Positions 38,236 to 48,208 of a DNA stretch of 64,000 nt are shown one piece after another. Under the pieces are notes generated by a model. It was not told where the DNA came from, searched no databases, and was given only the letters and a program-made list of their open reading frames with translations. Source of the stretch: Methylococcales bacterium (GTDB taxonomy: Bacteria; Pseudomonadota; Gammaproteobacteria; Methylococcales; Methylomonadaceae); contig JAQTPT010000011.1 in assembly GCA_028712795.1 (NCBI GenBank), positions 1 through 64,000 of the forward strand, given 5' to 3'. Each line of letters starts with the position of its first letter. The stretch's first letter is position 1. A program made the translations under genes and the position numbers.

Positions 38236-38253
38236 CTTATCTTTCCCTATAAG
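38236..38253. promoter_or_regulatory. Candidate LysR binding site
   Basis: The interrupted dyad CTTAT-N8-ATAAG lies in the divergent region between the LysR gene and the EthD gene and contains a T-N11-A, the hallmark of LysR-type sites. The dyad is short and the region AT-rich, so chance cannot be ruled out. Confidence 0.35.
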
Positions 38254-38288
38254 ATTGCCACTCATTCCAAATAACGCAAGAGAAAACC

Positions 38289-38615
38289 ATGAAAACAGCC
38301 AAATTGATTGTGATGTACCCGACACCAACTCATCTCGACATCTTTGAACAACGCTATGCAGAGGAGCATGTCCCGATGGCAGTAGAAAAACTGGCCGGAA
38401 AAACCCGCTTTGTCGCATCGCTGATCAAGTCCAGTGTCGGCCAGGAACAACCACCTTTCCATCGCATTGCCGAAGTTTATTTTCCGTCGATGCAGGACCT
38501 GGAGGCTTGTTTAAATTCGCCGGGCGGACAGGAAACCGCACAACATGCCGTGGACATTTCAACCGGCGGCGCGCCAGTGTTTTTAATCGCGGAAGTTGAA
38601 AGTTTCGATTTTTAA
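38289..38615 (+). CDS. EthD-family protein
   Basis: 108 residues, a ferredoxin-like alpha-beta barrel of the EthD/dimeric type: KLIVMYPTPTHLDIFEQRYAEEHVPMA at the start (split, residues 5-30) and FHRIAEVYFPSMQDLEACLNSP near 56-78. EthD proteins are small dimers found with degradation or modification enzymes, mostly of unknown exact role. It is the first gene of a rightward set (AhpD-like, periplasmic protein, esterase) under likely LysR control. Confidence 0.82.
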   Translation: MKTAKLIVMYPTPTHLDIFEQRYAEEHVPMAVEKLAGKTRFVASLIKSSVGQEQPPFHRIAEVYFPSMQDLEACLNSPGGQETAQHAVDISTGGAPVFLIAEVESFDF

Positions 38616-38683
38616 TACCCTGGCAGTTTGGCTAGGTATAGCAGCCGATTGCCCTTTTTATACCATTATCATCAGGAGCTACG

Positions 38684-39208
38684 ATGTTATACCAGCCACC
38701 AATCCCAGACCTTAATTCCTTATCCAGCATGCTGGAAAAATATCCGCGCCGCCGAGTTTTACTGTTTAAGATTATGGAAGAAATTATGAGAAATCTTTCG
38801 CCTTTTAACAAGCAAACGCGTGAATTACTGTTCGCTTATACGTCAGATTTGAACCAATGCAGCCTGAGTTATGACTACCATAAAGCCGCTTCGGTGGCTT
38901 CAGGTCTTGATGAATCGGTATTTGCAGATTTGAAAACGGATATTAACAGCGCAAAAATCGATGACAAGCTGAAACCGATATTTCGCTTTATAAAAAAACT
39001 AACCCTGACGCCTGACAAAATTACCCTGGCTGATGCTCAACAAATCTTCGATGCCGGTTGGGATGAACATGCGTATTTTGATTCCGTCTGTATCTGCGCC
39101 ATTATGAATTGCATGAACCGTTTTGTTAACGCGTTAAGCATTGACGCCGATTTATCCGGCATCAATCATTCTGATAAGATGCTGTTTACTTTAGGTTATG
39201 CCAGTTGA
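38684..39208 (+). CDS. AhpD-like/carboxymuconolactone decarboxylase family protein lacking the second cysteine
   Basis: 174 residues, all-helical, with the AhpD core LSPFNKQTRELLFAYTSDLNQCS (split over residues 38-60). The family's CxxC-x3-H motif reads C59-S-L-S62-Y-D-Y-H66: the first cysteine and the histidine are kept but the second cysteine is serine. Classical two-cysteine peroxidase chemistry is therefore unlikely; a one-cysteine or non-redox role is possible. It lies 68 bp after the EthD gene and slightly overlaps the open frame of the next gene, whose true start is probably later. Confidence 0.78.
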   Translation: MLYQPPIPDLNSLSSMLEKYPRRRVLLFKIMEEIMRNLSPFNKQTRELLFAYTSDLNQCSLSYDYHKAASVASGLDESVFADLKTDINSAKIDDKLKPIFRFIKKLTLTPDKITLADAQQIFDAGWDEHAYFDSVCICAIMNCMNRFVNALSIDADLSGINHSDKMLFTLGYAS

Positions 39209-39335
39209 GTCATTCATGGTTCGACTGTTCGAAAAGCTTACAGCTCACCACGAACGGCTTAATCTAAAACTATCACATGTTAAGTCGAAAGCCAATAATT
39301 CTGCCTTAAACAAAATACAAAAGGGGGTTTTGAAC

Positions 39336-39938
39336 ATGAAAAAGAACTTTCCGTTACCCACATTAATCCAAACGATGGCCTGTGTTTGCCGTACTTTAGG
39401 CTTATTTGGATTATTGACCCTCGCTTTGCCGTCAGCCGTTTATGCACACCGCGGAGCAAGTAATGAAGTGGATGCCTGCAATATTCTGGTGGGTCATGAG
39501 CGGGTACACTTTACTGCTTATACACCGAAATTTTCAAACAAGGAGTATTGCCAGTCGATTCCTCATCTGGGTGCGACTAATCTGGTGTTCGATTATGACG
39601 GCAAAGGGCTGCGCAATTTAACCGTCGAGTTTGAAGTCACTAAAGAACCGGAAGGAACCCGGATTTTCTATCAGGAACCGACGAAAATAAAATCCGGTAC
39701 GGTCAATGGCGTGGTTGATTTCAGCAAATTCGGTGCCGGTAATTATCTGGCCCATGTCGCGATTGTGCATAAAGACAAGAGCATTGATAGCCATATACCG
39801 TTCTCGGTAGGTCTTGAAGAAGAACCCTCGGATAATTTGCCGATGAAAGCGTTATTCATCGTGGTGCTCATTGCAGCAGTATTTTATTTAATGAAACGCG
39901 CCGCCAACAAACCTGTAGCGAGGCCATCCGATGTTTAA
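39336..39938 (+). CDS. Membrane-anchored periplasmic protein with predicted N-terminal histidine
   Basis: 200 residues from ATG 39336 (ribosome site AAAGGGGG, 9 bp away); the frame is open upstream to 39198 but without a signal. A signal peptide ends in PSAVYA, giving a predicted mature start HRGASNEVDAC. The ~150-residue periplasmic body is beta-rich, with GHERVHFTAYTP and FEVTKEPEGTRIFYQEPTK segments and two cysteines (about 48 and 74). A C-terminal helix (about 172-190) anchors it. An N-terminal His after cleavage recalls copper-binding proteins (CopC, LPMO); this is an inference. I do not recognise a named family. The next gene overlaps by 8 bp. Confidence 0.7.
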   Translation: MKKNFPLPTLIQTMACVCRTLGLFGLLTLALPSAVYAHRGASNEVDACNILVGHERVHFTAYTPKFSNKEYCQSIPHLGATNLVFDYDGKGLRNLTVEFEVTKEPEGTRIFYQEPTKIKSGTVNGVVDFSKFGAGNYLAHVAIVHKDKSIDSHIPFSVGLEEEPSDNLPMKALFIVVLIAAVFYLMKRAANKPVARPSDV

Positions 39939-40815
39939 AATCTATTTCGATAAATTTCAAACCGCTTCGACTTTCCGCAACAGCGTGTTTATCGTGTTGT
40001 TTTTTCTGCCGATATTGATAACCCTGTTGATCTTTTTTAGCGAAGATAATGATGAGTTTTCGCAGATGGGCAACGCATCTTATAGTGGCGATAAAGTACA
40101 GGCGCGCTGCGAAGACGGTACACGCAGGGGTGGGCCTGGTGCGGACAATGGCGAATCAACCGGTGAAGGCATTAAATACAATGTCCGCACGCCGTTGAAT
40201 TATGATTCTACAATCGCTCATCCCCTACTGATGGTGTATTCACCGGCAAAATCAAACCGGGCAAAAACCGAGAAATTGACCGGTCTCACGCTTAAAGCGA
40301 CGACCGCCGGATTTATCGTCGCCTATGCAGATCATCCCGAGCTATCGCCTTCTACAACCATAGAGCTCGGAACAATTCCAGGCTTGATTGCTAAAAAATG
40401 GTGTGTTGATGAACAGCGTATTTTTCTTACCGGTCATTCAGACGGCGGCACTGCCGCAATGGCATTGGCTTTTATGGCCGGTACCAGAGATATTCCTGAT
40501 GCCATTGCACCTAGCGCCGCCGGTATTGATTATCAGGATTTGCGTGATCGTAAGTGCCCCAAGCCTATTCCGGTCATGATCATGCACAGCGCGAATGACC
40601 ACTTGTTCCCGAAATATGGTGTGCAGTCTTCAGGTTGGTGGGCGGCGTGTAATAAATGCGAGCCGATACCTGAAAAAATTAAAAATGGCTGCATGGCTTA
40701 TTCAGGCTGCGCTAATGGCGTAAAGACATGGTATTGCGAAGGCGATAAACTCCATGCGCAGTGGCCGGGTATTAATGATACGTTGATAGATTTCTTTGTT
40801 TCGGTAGGTGATTAA
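39931..40815 (+). CDS. Membrane-anchored alpha/beta-hydrolase (PHB depolymerase/feruloyl-esterase like)
   Basis: 294 residues. One N-terminal helix (about 19-36) anchors an extracytoplasmic hydrolase. The nucleophile motif is GHSDGG (Ser170), with candidate acid Asp223 (HSANDHLF) and His275 (KLHAQWPG), all in family order. Eight cysteines in the mature part, several clustered near 240-269, suggest disulfides. The nearest named relatives are LpqC-type poly(3-hydroxybutyrate) depolymerases and esterases. Translation is coupled to the preceding gene. Confidence 0.78.
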   Translation: MFKIYFDKFQTASTFRNSVFIVLFFLPILITLLIFFSEDNDEFSQMGNASYSGDKVQARCEDGTRRGGPGADNGESTGEGIKYNVRTPLNYDSTIAHPLLMVYSPAKSNRAKTEKLTGLTLKATTAGFIVAYADHPELSPSTTIELGTIPGLIAKKWCVDEQRIFLTGHSDGGTAAMALAFMAGTRDIPDAIAPSAAGIDYQDLRDRKCPKPIPVMIMHSANDHLFPKYGVQSSGWWAACNKCEPIPEKIKNGCMAYSGCANGVKTWYCEGDKLHAQWPGINDTLIDFFVSVGD

Positions 40816-41116
40816 GCGATACTGTCTACCGTTGAGAATTACAGGCTTGTTGGGTGTACTTTTTATACCCGACATCCCCATGCTTAAATATGGCAATATC
40901 CTACGAAATGTTAAGGTGAATGACCGCTTACGAGGCATGGATGTCGAACACTCGCAGCTTTTGAATGACAGCTTTTCAAGTTTGACCAGCCGTTCACTGG
41001 AAACCTGTGCCTGTCTCTTCCTGGCCGAACTGCGACCGTCAGCGTCAGGTTCAATCCAAACGGATGTTGAAATCTGTCGGATCGAGTCTGAGATAATACA
41101 TATTAACGTTCGTTGA
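40816..41116. other. Gap between esterase and mutM, no gene supported
   Basis: 301 bp between convergent genes. Frames of ~100 codons exist on both strands and overlap each other, but neither has a ribosome site or a recognisable product. No clear terminator hairpin with a T-run was seen. Confidence 0.45.
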
Positions 41117-41932
41117 TCAGCGCTGACAATCACTGCAAAAAACCGTTGAGCGATTAGCCAGCCTGATTTCTTTTAAAGGCTGTTGACAGTAAACACAAGG
41201 CAAACCTTTGCGACCGTAAACCCTGAGTTGCTGCTTGAAATAACCGGGGTTTCCCGCTTCATTAACAAAATCCCTTAGCGTTGTGCCGCCTTGCTGAATG
41301 GAATTTTGTAAAACTACCTGAATAGTCTCAGCCAGTTTTTGGTAACGCGCTAAAGAAATTTTCCCCGCCTGGCGCGAAGGCAAAATGCCAGCCATAAATA
41401 AGGCTTCATTTGCGTAGATATTGCCAACCCCGACTACAATGTGGCTATCCATGATGAATGACTTTACTCGCACTTTCCGGTTTCTGGATAGCGAATAAAG
41501 CAGCTCGCCATTAAAATCCGCCAATAAGGGCTCAGGGCCTAAATCTTTAAGCAGTTGATGTTCTGCGATGGGCGCTGATGTCCATAAAACAGCGCCAAAC
41601 CGGCGCGGATCATTAAAACGCAGCACTGTGCCATCGTTAAAAATAAAATCAATATGATCGTGTTTACCAGGCCCCTGCCCTGTCGTCATTATCCTTAAAT
41701 TGCCCGACATGCCCAAATGCACCAGCATCGTGCCCGCGCTGGTAGTAAATAGCAGATACTTCGCCCTTCGGGAGACAGACCGAATACTGAGGCCCGTTAA
41801 AATCTGGTTGAGTGATTCAGGCACTGGCCAGCGCAATTGAAACTGGCGAATAATAACCTGCTTGATCGTTTGCCCTTCAATATGCGGCGCAATGCCGCGG
41901 CAGGTTGTTTCAACTTCGGGTAATTCAGGCAT
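41117..41932 (-). CDS. mutM: Formamidopyrimidine-DNA glycosylase
   Basis: 271 residues from ATG 41932, where the mature catalytic N-terminus PELPEVETT must begin (Pro at position 2 is the nucleophile); the frame is open 33 codons further upstream. The protein removes 8-oxoguanine and formamidopyrimidines from DNA. Present: the H2TH helix region (YANEALFMAGILPSRQAG) and the C-terminal zinc finger CVYCQQPLK...CSDC. Normal length for the family. Confidence 0.96.
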   Translation of the reverse strand: MPELPEVETTCRGIAPHIEGQTIKQVIIRQFQLRWPVPESLNQILTGLSIRSVSRRAKYLLFTTSAGTMLVHLGMSGNLRIMTTGQGPGKHDHIDFIFNDGTVLRFNDPRRFGAVLWTSAPIAEHQLLKDLGPEPLLADFNGELLYSLSRNRKVRVKSFIMDSHIVVGVGNIYANEALFMAGILPSRQAGKISLARYQKLAETIQVVLQNSIQQGGTTLRDFVNEAGNPGYFKQQLRVYGRKGLPCVYCQQPLKEIRLANRSTVFCSDCQR

Positions 41933-42252
41933 GGTGATTAGGGTCTTGGTTTTGTGTTTATAATGAAGAAGTTTACCATGGTTAAGACTGCCAATCAGGG
42001 TTAAGTCAGGCCAAGAAAGCCAGCCCAACAAAACAGAGATGAAAGATAATTAGAACTGCATTGCTTATCCCCATGTTTGGCAGTTTTTGACTTGACGGCG
42101 CGGGTTGCTTTTGTAATAGTTATTCCAGGCATTGTGTGTATAGTCGATATGGCATATCTTGACAATAACCATGTTATGGGCTTTTTTGGATTTTGAATAT
42201 AGGCTTGAAAGCATGTTTACCTCCATGTATCATAATAATAAAGGGCCTCATC

Positions 42253-43341
42253 ATGAATGATTCCAACCTTTCAGCAAATGACCGGGTTTTTCTTCACAGA
42301 TCTCTTGAGGCGACTATCCGGATAGGTCTGTTACTGATAATTACCGTCTGGTGTTTCAAGATTGTCGAACCTTTCATCGCCCCGATAATCTGGGGGGTGA
42401 TTATTGCCATTGCGGCTCATCCGCTATACAGCCGTCTGCTGAGAGCTCTCGGTGAACGCCACAAGCTTGCTGCTACGGTGTTTACTTTTGTCTTTCTGGT
42501 CATATTGATAGTCCCCACCGTGATGCTTACTGACACGCTGATCGATGGACTAAAAATGCTCGCCGATAAAATAAGAGATGGCTCTCTAACAATTCCGCCG
42601 CCGCCCGCGAATCTTGGTAACTTGTTGATTATCGGTGAACCGCTAGCGAAATTTTGGCTGCTCGCGTCGGAAAATATCCACAGCGCTTTGCAACAGCTAA
42701 CCCCTGTGCTCAAAGTTATCGGTAGCTGGTTGTTACCAGCTGCCACTGGTGCAGGCATCGCAATTTTGCATTTTGTGGTTGCCATCATTATTGCCGGCGT
42801 ATTATTGGCTAATTCCAGCGGAGGAAATCGCACCGCACGCGCCATCGCCCATCGGCTTGCTGATGAAAAAGGCGCTGATTTCTCCGACTTGGCAGAAGCA
42901 ACAATCCGCAGCGTCGCCAATGGTATCTTAGGTGTAGCAGTAATTCAAAGTCTGCTTGCAGGACTCGGTTTTATGGTTGTTGGTGTGCCGGCCGCTGGTC
43001 TTTGGGCGCTGCTTTGTCTGATTTTGTCCGTAGCTCAAATAGGCACAGCCCCGATCCTGATTCCTATAGTAATCTACATGTTTTATACTGCTAACACTTT
43101 GACCGCCGTGGCATTTCTGATCTGGTGTATTCCTCTCAGTTTATTAGACAATATCCTTAAACCCATCCTGCTGGGCCGTGGCCTCAAGACGCCTATGGCG
43201 GTTATTTTCATCGGCGCGATTGGCGGACTTCTCAGCTCGGGTGTTATCGGTCTTTTCATTGGCGCTGTGATTCTGGCACTGGGCTACGAGCTGTTTTTAT
43301 TATGGCTCAATACCGATTCATCATCGAATAGCGAGCAATAA
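42253..43341 (+). CDS. AI-2E family transporter (UPF0118)
   Basis: 362 residues from ATG 42253, chosen because AAAGGGCC precedes it; the frame is open 20 codons earlier. About eight hydrophobic helices with the family's central extracytoplasmic helical segment and C-terminal LLDNILKPILLGRGLKTPM signature (about 300). Members include AI-2 exporters and Na+/H+ antiporters, so the substrate is open. The 320-bp gap upstream (41933-42252) and the 295-bp gap downstream (with a CTCGTTA/TAACGAG hairpin at 43373-43390) show no genes. Confidence 0.85.
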   Translation: MNDSNLSANDRVFLHRSLEATIRIGLLLIITVWCFKIVEPFIAPIIWGVIIAIAAHPLYSRLLRALGERHKLAATVFTFVFLVILIVPTVMLTDTLIDGLKMLADKIRDGSLTIPPPPANLGNLLIIGEPLAKFWLLASENIHSALQQLTPVLKVIGSWLLPAATGAGIAILHFVVAIIIAGVLLANSSGGNRTARAIAHRLADEKGADFSDLAEATIRSVANGILGVAVIQSLLAGLGFMVVGVPAAGLWALLCLILSVAQIGTAPILIPIVIYMFYTANTLTAVAFLIWCIPLSLLDNILKPILLGRGLKTPMAVIFIGAIGGLLSSGVIGLFIGAVILALGYELFLLWLNTDSSSNSEQ

Positions 43342-43636
43342 ATCCATTGCCTGCCAAACTATCGCACTTCAAACTCGTTACATAACGAGTCCATTCACAT
43401 AAATGCATTACAAGACCGTTTGATTCCATTTTACTCAAGAATTTCGGCCGCCCCCCTTTATCCGTCGCCAACATTTAATATTGGATACAGATTTTACCCC
43501 AACAAAACCGTGAAGCGCCAATCTCTTCATCCCGTTATAACCCGCTTGTTTTTTGCTGCCACACAGGTATTTCTAATGCTTGTTGCTATATTTCATGCCA
43601 AAATATAGCTTATCTTTAGTGTTAATTTGAGAAACT

Positions 43637-44569
43637 ATGAAAATTGCTATTCTATCCCGTAACCCCAAACTATATTCAACCGCTCGATTGGTTGAGGCCG
43701 CACAAGCACGGGGACATGAGATACGAGTTTTGGATGTATTACGTTGCTATATGAATATTACGTCCCATAATCCATCCATCCATTATCGGGGAGAAGATTT
43801 AACGGGATTTGATGCGGTTATTCCTCGAATCGGCGCTTCCGTGACCTTTTACGGAACCGCAGTGCTCAGGCAATTTGAAATGATGAATGTCTTTCCACTC
43901 AATGAATCTGTGGCCATATCACGATCAAGGGATAAATTACGTTCAGTTCAATTACTGGCCAGAAAAGGGATCGGTTTGCCAGTGACCGGTTTTGCGAATA
44001 ACCCGGATGATATTGAAGATTTAATTTCTCAAGTCGGTGGCGCACCCTTGGTGATTAAACTTTTGCAAGGCACGCAAGGGATCGGCGTGGTTTTGGCGGA
44101 AACCCACAACGCCGCTGAAAGTGTAATCCAAGCTTTTATGGGGCTAAATGCCAATATTATGGTGCAGGAGTTTATTAAGGAAGCTGGAGGCAGTGACATC
44201 CGCTGCTTTGTTGTAGGTGATAAAGTGGTTGCGGCGATGAAGCGGCAGGGGTGTGACGGGGAGTTCCGTTCTAATCTGCATCGCGGCGGCACAGCTACTT
44301 TGATTCGCCTAACGCCTGAAGAACGCTCCACTGCCGTCCGTGCAGCAAAAATAATGGGGCTCAATGTCTGCGGCGTTGATATTTTGCGTTCTAATCATGG
44401 CCCGGTTATTATGGAAGTCAACTCATCACCCGGTTTAAAAGGCATTGAAGCTGCCAGTGAAAAAGATATTGCCGATATGATCATCCAATTTATCGAAAAA
44501 CGATTTGAAACCATGGAAACGACAAAAGATAAATCACCTACCCGTACCCGTACCCGGGGAAAAGGCTAG
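43637..44569 (+). CDS. rimK: Ribosomal protein S6-glutamate ligase RimK
   Basis: 310 residues, ATP-grasp fold. RimK adds glutamates to the C-terminus of ribosomal protein S6. Motifs seen: [16 protein letters not shown] near 97, [16 protein letters not shown] (about 136-151; ATP-binding Lys and Gly loop), [15 protein letters not shown] (about 175-189) and [13 protein letters not shown] (about 257-269, metal ligands). The C-terminal tail (TRTRTRGKG) is a short basic extension. The rimB gene that often accompanies it is not adjacent. Confidence 0.93.
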   Translation: MKIAILSRNPKLYSTARLVEAAQARGHEIRVLDVLRCYMNITSHNPSIHYRGEDLTGFDAVIPRIGASVTFYGTAVLRQFEMMNVFPLNESVAISRSRDKLRSVQLLARKGIGLPVTGFANNPDDIEDLISQVGGAPLVIKLLQGTQGIGVVLAETHNAAESVIQAFMGLNANIMVQEFIKEAGGSDIRCFVVGDKVVAAMKRQGCDGEFRSNLHRGGTATLIRLTPEERSTAVRAAKIMGLNVCGVDILRSNHGPVIMEVNSSPGLKGIEAASEKDIADMIIQFIEKRFETMETTKDKSPTRTRTRGKG

Positions 44570-44949
44570 CTGAGTGCATGGGTAGCTGGTTTTTATTACT
44601 TGAATTTGCAGTCTTGCAATAAATTAAGCCGTGCTCCAAAACATCTCCGTGAAATTTACATACCCTGCTTCCTTTGTTATCAAGCCTATTTAAGCCCGAG
44701 TCTACTAACTTGAGGTCTTCATCTATGTATTTTTTTATCTATACATATACAGAAAAAATCACTTTAGTTTTATAACAACAGTTTTTGGGTAGCCACTTCA
44801 ACAAGTATTGGGATTCATCTTTAACTCTGTTTCATTATTTTGCTATCATGGTTACCGGTTTCTTGAATCTAATGTTTCATTTGCAATTATTGTGTATCCA
44901 GACTTGGGCGAACATTTATAGGCAACTAATGTGAAAGAGAGGATTATTA

Positions 44950-45066
44950 ATGTACATAAGGTTAGCATCGCCATTTTGCCAACTTTCAATCGCTGATTAT
45001 TGTGGACAGCAATGCCTGTTCACCCTCCAAGCCACCCATTTTAAATATTCTCCAAGGAGTTCGTAA
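44950..45066 (+). CDS. Possible 38-residue leader ORF overlapping acnB
   Basis: ATG 44950 follows GAGAGG with 7-bp spacing. The frame runs 38 codons and its TAA overlaps the acnB start by one base (TAATG), and it contains acnB's own ribosome site (AAGGAG). The peptide (starting [13 protein letters not shown], with three cysteines) resembles nothing I know. The position suggests translational coupling; chance is a fair alternative. The rest of the gap (44570-44949) shows nothing. Confidence 0.35.
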   Translation: MYIRLASPFCQLSIADYCGQQCLFTLQATHFKYSPRSS

Positions 45067-47633
45067 TGCTAGAACAATACCGAAAACATGTTGAAGAACG
45101 CGCCGCTGAGGGCGTTGTGCCTAAGCCGATTGATGCCGGGCAGATGGCTGCTTTGGTTGAGCTGATTAAACAGCCACCTGCAGGCGAAGAAGAATTTATC
45201 CTGGATCTGTTGGCAAATCGCGTTCCAGCGGGTGTTGATGAAGCGGCTTATATTAAAGCGGGCTTTCTGGCAGCTATCGCCAAAGGCGAAGTCAATTCAC
45301 CTATTTTAACAGCCGCAGATGCGACTGAATTGTTGGGCACCATGTTAGGCGGTTATAACATTGCACCTTTAATAGACTTGCTGGATAACCCTACCCTGGC
45401 TCCGATTGCGGTTAAGGGCTTGTCACACACCTTACTGGTATTTGATGCTTTTCATGACATCCAGGAAAAAGCGGATAAGGGCAATCCGTTCGCCAAACAA
45501 ATTATTCAATCGTGGGCAGATGCTGAATGGTTTACCAGTAAACCGCCAGTGCCTGAAAAAATGACGGTTAGCGTTTTTAAAGTGACAGGTGAAACCAATA
45601 CCGATGATCTGTCGCCCGCGCCTGATGCGTGGTCCCGGCCCGATATTCCGCTCCATGCCAAAGCGATGTTGAAAATGCCGCGTGAAGGCATCACTAACGC
45701 TGAAGAACAGATTGAAGAACTGCAACAAAAAGGATTTCCAGTCGCTTATGTGGGTGATGTCGTGGGCACGGGCTCGTCCCGCAAATCAGCCACAAATTCC
45801 GTATTATGGTACATCGGTAATGATATTCCCTTTATTCCTAATAAGCGCGATGGGGGGGTTTGCATAGGCGGTAAAATCGCGCCTATATTCTTTAACACGA
45901 TGGAAGATTCGGGCGCATTACCGTTTGAATGCGATGTCACCCAACTGGCTATGGGTGATGTCATTGATATTTATGTCTATGAAGGCGTTATTAAACGTCA
46001 TGAAACCGATGAAGTGATTTGCACTTTTGCCTTAAAAACCGAAGTTATCCTTGATGAAGTTCGTGCCGGGGGGCGTATCCCGTTAATCATCGGACGGGGG
46101 TTGACTGACCGGGCCAGAAAAGCTTTAGGCCTGGGGGCGTCTACCGTGTTCCTTCGCCCGGCTGACGAAAAAGACAGTGGCAAAGGTTTCACTTTGGCGC
46201 AAAAAATAGTGGGTAAAGCCTGTGGCGTGGAGGGTGTTCGTCCCAACACATACTGTGAACCCCACATGACTACGGTTGGCTCTCAGGATACGACAGGCCC
46301 TATGACCCGCGACGAATTGAAGGATTTGGCTTGTTTAGGTTTTTCAGCGGATCTGGTGTTGCAATCTTTCTGTCATACGGCGGCTTATCCCAAGCCAATT
46401 GACGTCGTTATGCAACATACCCTGCCGGATTTTATAATGAATCGCGGAGGCGTGTCCTTGCGTCCTGGCGACGGCATTATTCATTCCTGGTTAAATCGCA
46501 TGTTATTGCCTGATACCGTCGGCACAGGCGGCGATTCGCATACCCGATTCCCTATCGGCATTTCCTTTCCGGCAGGATCAGGTTTGGTTGCTTTTGCAGC
46601 GGCTACGGGCGTAATGCCGCTGGATATGCCGGAATCGGTTCTGGTCCGCTTTAAAGGCGAAATGCAGCCAGGCATTACGCTGCGGGATATGGTGAATGCT
46701 ATCCCTTATGCCGCCATACAACGAGGTTTGCTAACAATTGATAAAAAAGGCAAAAAAAATGTGTTTTCGGGACGTATTCTGGAAATCGAAGGTTTGCCGG
46801 ATTTGAAAGTAGAACAAGCGTTTGAATTATCCGATGCTTCAGCGGAACGCTCGGCGGGCGGTTGCACTATCCGTTTAAATGAAGCGCCGATACGTGAGTA
46901 TCTGAATTCCAACATAACACTGCTGAAATGGATGATTGCTGAAGGTTATGGCGATATCCGCACTATCGAAAGACGCATCAAAAGCATGGAAAAGTGGCTT
47001 GCCAATCCGGTATTACTTGAACCTGATCCGGATGCCGAATACTTTGAAATCATTGAAATTGATATGAATGAAATCAAAGAACCGCTGCTGGCCTGTCCCA
47101 ATGACCCCGATGATATAAAACCCCTCTCCGCTGTCGCCGGCACCAAAATCGACGAGGTATTCCTGGGTTCTTGCATGACTAATATCGGTCACTTTCGCGC
47201 CGCGGGAAAGTTACTTGAGAAACAAAAAGGTGAACTGCCCACGCGTTTGTGGGTTGCTCCTCCCACCAAAATGGATCAAACCCAATTAACCGAGGAAGGT
47301 TATTACAGCACGTTCGGTAAGGCCGGCGCCAGAATGGAAATGCCGGGCTGTTCATTATGCATGGGTAATCAGGCGCGTGTTGCGGAAAATTCCACCGTGG
47401 TTTCAACTTCAACACGAAATTTCCCTAACCGTTTGGGGAACGGCGCCAATGTCTACCTGTCATCCGCCGAACTGGCCGCAGTGTGTTCAATTTTAGGCAA
47501 AATCCCCACTTTTGATGAATATATGCACTACGCCGATCAGATCAGTGAAACCGCGGAAGATACGTATCGTTATCTGAATTTTAACCGAATGGCTAAATAC
47601 CAGCAAAAAGCTGATAAGGTAGCGCCGGTTTAA
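45066..47633 (+). CDS. acnB: Aconitate hydratase B
   Basis: 855 residues, the size of E. coli AcnB (865). It interconverts citrate and isocitrate in the TCA cycle with a 4Fe-4S cluster. AcnB order is visible: an N-terminal HEAT-like domain (about 1-160), the swivelling domain next, then the catalytic core with [23 protein letters not shown] (about 480-492), and cluster cysteines in [11 protein letters not shown] (about 700) and [11 protein letters not shown] (about 760). Ribosome site AAGGAG, 8 bp before the ATG. Confidence 0.97.
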   Translation: MLEQYRKHVEERAAEGVVPKPIDAGQMAALVELIKQPPAGEEEFILDLLANRVPAGVDEAAYIKAGFLAAIAKGEVNSPILTAADATELLGTMLGGYNIAPLIDLLDNPTLAPIAVKGLSHTLLVFDAFHDIQEKADKGNPFAKQIIQSWADAEWFTSKPPVPEKMTVSVFKVTGETNTDDLSPAPDAWSRPDIPLHAKAMLKMPREGITNAEEQIEELQQKGFPVAYVGDVVGTGSSRKSATNSVLWYIGNDIPFIPNKRDGGVCIGGKIAPIFFNTMEDSGALPFECDVTQLAMGDVIDIYVYEGVIKRHETDEVICTFALKTEVILDEVRAGGRIPLIIGRGLTDRARKALGLGASTVFLRPADEKDSGKGFTLAQKIVGKACGVEGVRPNTYCEPHMTTVGSQDTTGPMTRDELKDLACLGFSADLVLQSFCHTAAYPKPIDVVMQHTLPDFIMNRGGVSLRPGDGIIHSWLNRMLLPDTVGTGGDSHTRFPIGISFPAGSGLVAFAAATGVMPLDMPESVLVRFKGEMQPGITLRDMVNAIPYAAIQRGLLTIDKKGKKNVFSGRILEIEGLPDLKVEQAFELSDASAERSAGGCTIRLNEAPIREYLNSNITLLKWMIAEGYGDIRTIERRIKSMEKWLANPVLLEPDPDAEYFEIIEIDMNEIKEPLLACPNDPDDIKPLSAVAGTKIDEVFLGSCMTNIGHFRAAGKLLEKQKGELPTRLWVAPPTKMDQTQLTEEGYYSTFGKAGARMEMPGCSLCMGNQARVAENSTVVSTSTRNFPNRLGNGANVYLSSAELAAVCSILGKIPTFDEYMHYADQISETAEDTYRYLNFNRMAKYQQKADKVAPV

Positions 47634-47729
47634 GGTAACTACCCACTGTAGCTTAAAGGCTAAAGGCGAAGGATGAGGTTGTAGTTCTTTACCTTTAGCC
47701 TTGTGCCTTTAACCTTGCCTCTTGTATTT

Positions 47730-48191
47730 ATGCCCCAAAAGCCACCTTCATTTAAAGCGTCCTTGTCGTTCCAGAACCGGACAATGGCATTTTTTTACAG
47801 CCAGATTGAGCAACAACAGAGAATATTACAACGTATCCAGGCGGTTCTGCCTGAAGCATTGGCAAAACAGGCCAGGCACTGCCTCATACGAGACAAAAAA
47901 CTGCTGATTTATACGGATTCCGCCGCATGGGCATCACAACTGCGCTTTTATAACAGCGCAATTCTTACTGCTATTAAGCCACTAACGAGAACGCCGGTTG
48001 AGATGTTGCAAATTAAGATAATTACTGGTCAAACAGGGCTTAATATCGTATCTAAACGGAAAGCAAATATACCTTCAGTAGGAAAAATAGAGTTTATCCG
48101 AGACCATAGCCTCGCAGTTTCGGACAACCAACTGCGGTTGGCGCTGCTGAAATTAAGCTCAACACTGGAAAGGCTATCCCGAAAAGCTTAA
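47730..48191 (+). CDS. dciA: DciA-like protein (DUF721)
   Basis: 153 residues from ATG 47730 (an upstream in-frame GTG at 47703 is less likely). The fold is the DUF721 KH-like domain: LLIYTDSAAWASQLRFYNSAIL (split, about 60-80) is characteristic. DciA loads the replicative helicase DnaB in bacteria without DnaC. It converges on lpxC, matching the usual lpxC-DUF721 neighbourhood of gammaproteobacteria. Just before it (47650-47725) is a run of AAGGC/CCTTTA heptamers, an imperfect short repeat. Confidence 0.8.
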   Translation: MPQKPPSFKASLSFQNRTMAFFYSQIEQQQRILQRIQAVLPEALAKQARHCLIRDKKLLIYTDSAAWASQLRFYNSAILTAIKPLTRTPVEMLQIKIITGQTGLNIVSKRKANIPSVGKIEFIRDHSLAVSDNQLRLALLKLSSTLERLSRKA

Positions 48192-48208
48192 TAACATTTA
48201 AAAAAAGA

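Noticed and set aside
40702..41133. Overlapping ORFs of about 100-143 codons on both strands between the esterase and mutM
   Set aside because: They overlap each other and the ends of real genes and show no recognisable product.
43420..43608. 62-codon ORF before rimK
   Set aside because: It begins without a ribosome site and resembles random translation of AT-rich DNA.
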